From the NCBI GenBank assembly GCA_017504625.1, contig JAFVQU010000006.1, forward strand, positions 1-64,000: 64,000 nt of DNA, in the 5' to 3' direction. Positions 60,274 to 64,000 of this stretch are shown piece by piece. The translations under genes and the position numbers were made by a program. The stretch is from Clostridia bacterium. GTDB lineage: Bacteria; Bacillota; Clostridia; Oscillospirales; CAG-272. Numbering within the stretch: the stretch's first letter is position 1; the number at the start of each line of letters is the position of its first letter. The notes beneath the pieces are model-generated. The model was not told the origin of the DNA. It saw only the letters and a list, made by a program, of their open reading frames with translations, and did no database searches.

Positions 60274-60316
60274 ACCATTAAGTGTACTTTATTTTATACG
60301 CAAAGAAGGAAAAATC

Positions 60317-61792
60317 ATGGAATTTTACATAGGAATTGACCTTGGGACTTCATCAGCCAAGCTAATGCTTGTTGACGGTGAAGGGCAAATAAAGCAAACA
60401 GTAACAAAGGAATATCCAGTTTTCTATCCTCATTCGTGTTGGAGTGAGCAGAATGCAGAGGATTGGTGGAGCGCAATTTGCGAAGCACTTCCCGAATTGC
60501 TTGATGGGTTTGACGGACAATCTGTCAAAGGTATCGGAGTTGCGGGACAGATGCACGGACTTGTGGTGCTTGATAGTGAAGATAATGTCATTCGTCCTTC
60601 AATCCTTTGGAACGACGGAAGAACGGATAAAGAGACGGCGTATCTCAATGAGGTAATAGGCAAGGAAAAGCTCTTTGAGTACACGGGAAATATCGCCTTT
60701 GCGGGATTTACCGCCCCCAAGATAATGTGGCTTCGCGAAAATGAACCCGAGAATTTTGCCAAGATAAGCAAGATAATGCTTCCAAAGGACTACATAAATT
60801 ATCTTCTTACGGGAACACACAGCACCGACTACTCCGATGCGGCCGGTATGCTTCTTCTTGATGTTAAAAACAAATGTTGGTCAAAGGAAATGCTCGATAT
60901 CTGCGGAATTAGCGAAAGCCAAATGTCCAAGCTTTATGAGAGCTTCGAGGTCGTTGGAACGGTAAAAAAGGAAATTGCCGACAAATTCGGGATTGCTCAA
61001 GATGCCGTAGTCGTTGCGGGTGCGGGAGATAATGCAGCGGCAGCCGTAGGAACAGGAACGGTTGGAGATGGAAAATGCAACATTTCTCTTGGCACATCAG
61101 GAACGATCTTTGTATCCAGCCATTGTTTTTCGGGCAGCGAAAAGCAAGCCATTCATTCCTTTTGCCATGCAGACGGTGGGTATCATCTTATGGGGTGTAT
61201 TCTTTCAGCGGCGTCCTGTAACAAATGGTTTTGCGACGAGATACTGAATACTAAAGACTATAAAGCAGAAGAACAAGCCATAGGTGAGCTTGGCAAGAAC
61301 GAGGTTTTCTTCCTGCCATATCTTATGGGAGAGAGAAGCCCTATAAATGACGTTAATGCTACGGGAATGTTTATCGGACTCCGACCGAATACCTCACGTG
61401 CGGACGTGTACCAAGCTATTCTTGAAGGTGTAGCTTTTGCGATAAAGGACAACCTTGAAATAATCAAGCAGTTCGGCATTGATGTAAAAAGCAGCGCTCT
61501 TTGCGGCGGCGGAGCGAAGTCAAAAATATGGCGAGAGATACTCGCAAATGTGCTTGATATAGAGCTGAATATCCCCGTAACGGAGCAAGGTCCCGGTTAC
61601 GGCTCGGCAATTCTCGCCATGGTGGGATCGGGACAGTTTGATAGTGTAAAGACGGCTACCGACAAGTTCTTTGAAATAAAGGAAACGGTTCTGCCCAACA
61701 AGGAGCTTGTAGCACTTTACGCTGACAGATATAAAAAACACCGCAAGATATATCCTGCGGTTAAGGATTTATATAAAGAGATAAAGGAGTAA
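60317..61792 (+). CDS. xylB: Xylulokinase
   Basis: 491 residues, FGGY carbohydrate kinase: phosphorylates D-xylulose to xylulose-5-phosphate. Phosphate loop [20 protein letters not shown] at the N-terminus, [13 protein letters not shown] (substrate Asp region QMHG), [12 protein letters not shown], and the C-terminal ATP site [19 protein letters not shown] and [16 protein letters not shown] and WNDGR favour xylulokinase over glycerol kinase. ATG at 60317 follows AAGAAGGA; the frame is open upstream to 60128 across the promoter and the AraC gene, which is rejected. 4 bp before xylA. Confidence 0.96.
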   Translation: MEFYIGIDLGTSSAKLMLVDGEGQIKQTVTKEYPVFYPHSCWSEQNAEDWWSAICEALPELLDGFDGQSVKGIGVAGQMHGLVVLDSEDNVIRPSILWNDGRTDKETAYLNEVIGKEKLFEYTGNIAFAGFTAPKIMWLRENEPENFAKISKIMLPKDYINYLLTGTHSTDYSDAAGMLLLDVKNKCWSKEMLDICGISESQMSKLYESFEVVGTVKKEIADKFGIAQDAVVVAGAGDNAAAAVGTGTVGDGKCNISLGTSGTIFVSSHCFSGSEKQAIHSFCHADGGYHLMGCILSAASCNKWFCDEILNTKDYKAEEQAIGELGKNEVFFLPYLMGERSPINDVNATGMFIGLRPNTSRADVYQAILEGVAFAIKDNLEIIKQFGIDVKSSALCGGGAKSKIWREILANVLDIELNIPVTEQGPGYGSAILAMVGSGQFDSVKTATDKFFEIKETVLPNKELVALYADRYKKHRKIYPAVKDLYKEIKE

Positions 61793-61796
61793 GACA

Positions 61797-63113
61797 ATGG
61801 CTGAAATTTTCAAGAACATTCCCGAAATAAAGTATGAGGGAAAAAACACCAAAAACCCTCTTGCGTTCAGATACTACGACGCAGACAGAGTAATTATGGG
61901 CAAGAAAATGAGCGAGCATCTGCCCTTTGCCATGGCTTGGTGGCACAATCTCTGCGCGGCGGGCACAGATATGTTCGGCAGAGATACGGCAGACAAGAGC
62001 TTTGGTGCCGAAAAAGGCACGATGGAACACGCAAAAGCCAAGGTCGATGCAGGGTTTGAATTTATGCAAAAGCTCGGCATCAAATATTTCTGCTTCCATG
62101 ACGTTGATATAGTACCCGAGGCTGAGGACATCAACGAGACCAACCGCCGCCTTGACGAGATAACCGACTACATACTTGAGAAGATGCGCGGTACGGACAT
62201 CAAGTGCCTTTGGGGCACAGCGAATATGTTCTCCAATCCCCGCTTTATGAACGGTGCGGGAAGCACAAATTCTGTTGACGTTTACTGCTTTGCGGCGGCG
62301 CAGATAAAGAAAGCGCTTGAGCTTACTGTCAAGCTCGGCGGCAAGGGCTACGTATTCTGGGGCGGTCGTGAGGGATATGAAACTCTCCTTAACACCGATG
62401 TTAAGTTCGAGCAAGAAAACATTGCCAACCTTATGAGAATGGCTGTTGAATACGGAAGAAGCATCGGCTTTACGGGTGACTTCTACATCGAGCCTAAGCC
62501 CAAGGAGCCTATGAAGCATCAGTATGATTTTGATGCGGCAACGGCTATCGGCTTTTTGCGTCAGTACGGACTTGACAAGGACTTCAAGATGAACATTGAG
62601 GCAAACCACGCAACACTTGCGGGACATACCTTCCGTCACGAATTGAGAATTTCCGCTATAAACGGAATGCTCGGCTCTATCGACGCAAATCAGGGCGACT
62701 ATCTGCTCGGCTGGGATACCGACGAGTTCCCCTACGATGTTTACGAAAGCACTATGTGTATGTATGAGGTGCTGAAGGCAGGCGGACTTACCGGCGGTTT
62801 CAACTTTGACGCGAAGAACCGCAGACCGAGCAACACCTATGAGGATATGTTCCACGCCTATATTCTCGGTATGGATACCTTTGCTCTCGGACTTATCAAG
62901 GCGGCAGAGCTTATCGAGGACGGCGAGCTTGACGCATTTGTTGAGAAGAAATACGAGAGCTTTAAGAGCGAACTTGGACAGAGGATAAGAAGCGGAAATA
63001 CCACACTTGATGAGCTTGCAACTCGCGCACAGCAAATGGGTACTTGCCCCACTCCCGACAGCGGCAGACAAGAATATTTAGAAAGCATTATAAACAGAGC
63101 ATTGTTTAGCTAA
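61797..63113 (+). CDS. xylA: Xylose isomerase
   Basis: 438 residues, class II form. Converts D-xylose to D-xylulose. Active-site parts: [20 protein letters not shown] (His and Asp), [34 protein letters not shown] (metal Glu, Lys), [17 protein letters not shown] and [20 protein letters not shown] (metal Asp). Starts at 61797, directly after xylB. Together with xylB it makes the standard bacterial xylose route into the pentose phosphate pathway. Confidence 0.98.
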   Translation: MAEIFKNIPEIKYEGKNTKNPLAFRYYDADRVIMGKKMSEHLPFAMAWWHNLCAAGTDMFGRDTADKSFGAEKGTMEHAKAKVDAGFEFMQKLGIKYFCFHDVDIVPEAEDINETNRRLDEITDYILEKMRGTDIKCLWGTANMFSNPRFMNGAGSTNSVDVYCFAAAQIKKALELTVKLGGKGYVFWGGREGYETLLNTDVKFEQENIANLMRMAVEYGRSIGFTGDFYIEPKPKEPMKHQYDFDAATAIGFLRQYGLDKDFKMNIEANHATLAGHTFRHELRISAINGMLGSIDANQGDYLLGWDTDEFPYDVYESTMCMYEVLKAGGLTGGFNFDAKNRRPSNTYEDMFHAYILGMDTFALGLIKAAELIEDGELDAFVEKKYESFKSELGQRIRSGNTTLDELATRAQQMGTCPTPDSGRQEYLESIINRALFS

Positions 63114-63127
63114 TATGGAGAATTGCT

Positions 63128-64000
63128 ATGATCTACTACGTATCAAATAACGGAAATGACAGCGCTTTAGGAACGCAAGAAGCACCGTTTCTGACCATAA
63201 GCCGCGCCGCAGAGCTTGCCGTGGCAGGCGACACCGTGCGCGTATTTGGTGGAGTGTACCGCGAGAGCGTTGCGCCAAAAAACGGCGGTTTTAGCGACAG
63301 CGAGCGCATCACATACGAGGCGGCGAATGGAGAAAGACCGATAATAAAGGGCTCGGAGCAGATCACTGCTTGGGAGCAGGTTGAGGAGCACGTGTGGAGG
63401 AGCGTTATTCCGAACTCGTTGTTTGGGGATTTCAATCCCTTTAAAGAAAAGGTCGAGGGAGATTGGTTCGTTATCCCCGAGGACCATGACGTGCATCTTG
63501 GTGACGTTTATCTAAACGGACAATCTATGTACGAGGCACCAAGCCTTGATGAGCTTCGCAAGGCTGAAATGCGCACTGAGGGATATCATCATCCTTGGAC
63601 GAAGGAGAAGATACTGCACCCCGAGCAAACGGTTTATCAATGGTATGCCGAGGTGAGCGACGACGTCACTCTGCTTTACGGCAATTTCGGCGAGTACGAT
63701 CCGAACTGCGAGGTCGTTGAGATAAACGTGCGACAAAGCTGCTTTTATCCCGAGAAAACAGGTGTGGATTACATAACCGTGCGCGGCTTTGAGATGGCTC
63801 ACGCCGCAACGCCGTGGGCGCCTCCGACTGCCGATCAGATAGGAATGCTGGGCCCTAACTGGAGCCGCGGCTGGATAATTGAGGACAATATTTTGCACGA
63901 TGCAAAGTGCTCTGCCATAAGTCTTGGCAAGGATGGCTCGACCGGACACAATATGCACAGCAGATTTATGAAAAAGCCGGGATATCAGTATCAGCAGGAG
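63128..64000 (+). CDS. GH120 beta-xylosidase, first 291 residues
   Basis: The frame starts at ATG 63128 behind GGAGAA, 14 bp after xylA, and runs off the right edge. MIYYVSNNGNDSALGTQEAP, VFGGVYRESVAPKNGG, PNSLFGDFNPFKEKVEGDWF, RQSCFYPEKTGVDYITVRGF and EMAHAATPWAPPTADQIGML closely match my memory of the N-terminal half of the GH120 beta-xylosidase of Thermoanaerobacterium, a right-handed beta-helix enzyme of about 640 residues that hydrolyses xylooligosaccharides to xylose. The catalytic Asp and Glu lie beyond residue 350 and are off the window. No signal peptide, so it is cytosolic and supplies xylose to XylA. Confidence 0.9.
   Translation, partial: MIYYVSNNGNDSALGTQEAPFLTISRAAELAVAGDTVRVFGGVYRESVAPKNGGFSDSERITYEAANGERPIIKGSEQITAWEQVEEHVWRSVIPNSLFGDFNPFKEKVEGDWFVIPEDHDVHLGDVYLNGQSMYEAPSLDELRKAEMRTEGYHHPWTKEKILHPEQTVYQWYAEVSDDVTLLYGNFGEYDPNCEVVEINVRQSCFYPEKTGVDYITVRGFEMAHAATPWAPPTADQIGMLGPNWSRGWIIEDNILHDAKCSAISLGKDGSTGHNMHSRFMKKPGYQYQQE

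Overview
The window looks like a chromosomal segment of a Gram-positive, endospore-forming member of the class Clostridia, most likely an uncultivated gut lineage near Oscillospirales or Christensenellales. That placement is inference from gene content and sequence style; there is no rRNA here. Supporting points are a spoIVB spore-signalling protease, a T-box leader, an L10 leader, AGGAGG ribosome binding sites, TTGACA-17-TATAAT promoters, zinc-type S14/S4/L36, and both GlnRS and GluRS. Carbon genes (GH94 phosphorylase, GH38 alpha-mannosidase, xylulokinase, xylose isomerase, GH120 beta-xylosidase) point to a plant- or host-glycan feeder.

Layout. 1-2100: NifU-like Fe-S scaffold (cut by the left edge), PduL phosphotransacylase and a ClpP-like protease. 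2100-3760: a small AT-rich accessory patch with two zinc-ribbon proteins, a compact XRE regulator and an unknown protein; three matching palindromes sit over the divergent promoters. 3760-9130: GH94 phosphorylase, tRNA-Leu(GAG), a small unknown gene, and a DUF1538 membrane protein with a tandem PII-like protein. 9270-13900: glyS, an isolated rplJ-rplL operon with an L10 leader, a WYL-like regulator and a membrane protein.

14195-30541 is the S10-spc-alpha ribosomal superoperon, from rpsJ to rplQ, with secY, adk, map, infA and rpoA in the usual order. It starts from a near-consensus promoter followed by a roughly 315-nt structured leader, and has an unusually long structured gap before rpsH. 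30566-34074: mgtE, an SGNH hydrolase and a DNA-binding protein with a sigma region-4-like helix-turn-helix. 34114-43175, all on the minus strand: DUF896, pheT, pheS (T-box), DUF1294, glnS, gltX and an MBL hydrolase, interrupted by palindrome-rich composite repeats.

43294-59300 is mixed: AraC regulator with GH38 mannosidase, a large solute-binding lipoprotein, an XRE-S24 repressor with repeated upstream motifs, two GNAT and one NUDIX protein, a DHH phosphoesterase, an XRE-membrane protein enclosed by related inverted ends and a hairpin array, a surface calcineurin-like phosphoesterase, a nuclease-like protein, and spoIVB. 59442-64000 is a xylose/xylan locus: an AraC regulator divergent from xylB-xylA and the start of a GH120 beta-xylosidase cut by the right edge.

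The most unusual material is intergenic: two forms of hairpin array, a 28-nt dispersed repeat, operator sets placed exactly in promoter spacers, and long structured spacers in the ribosomal operon.
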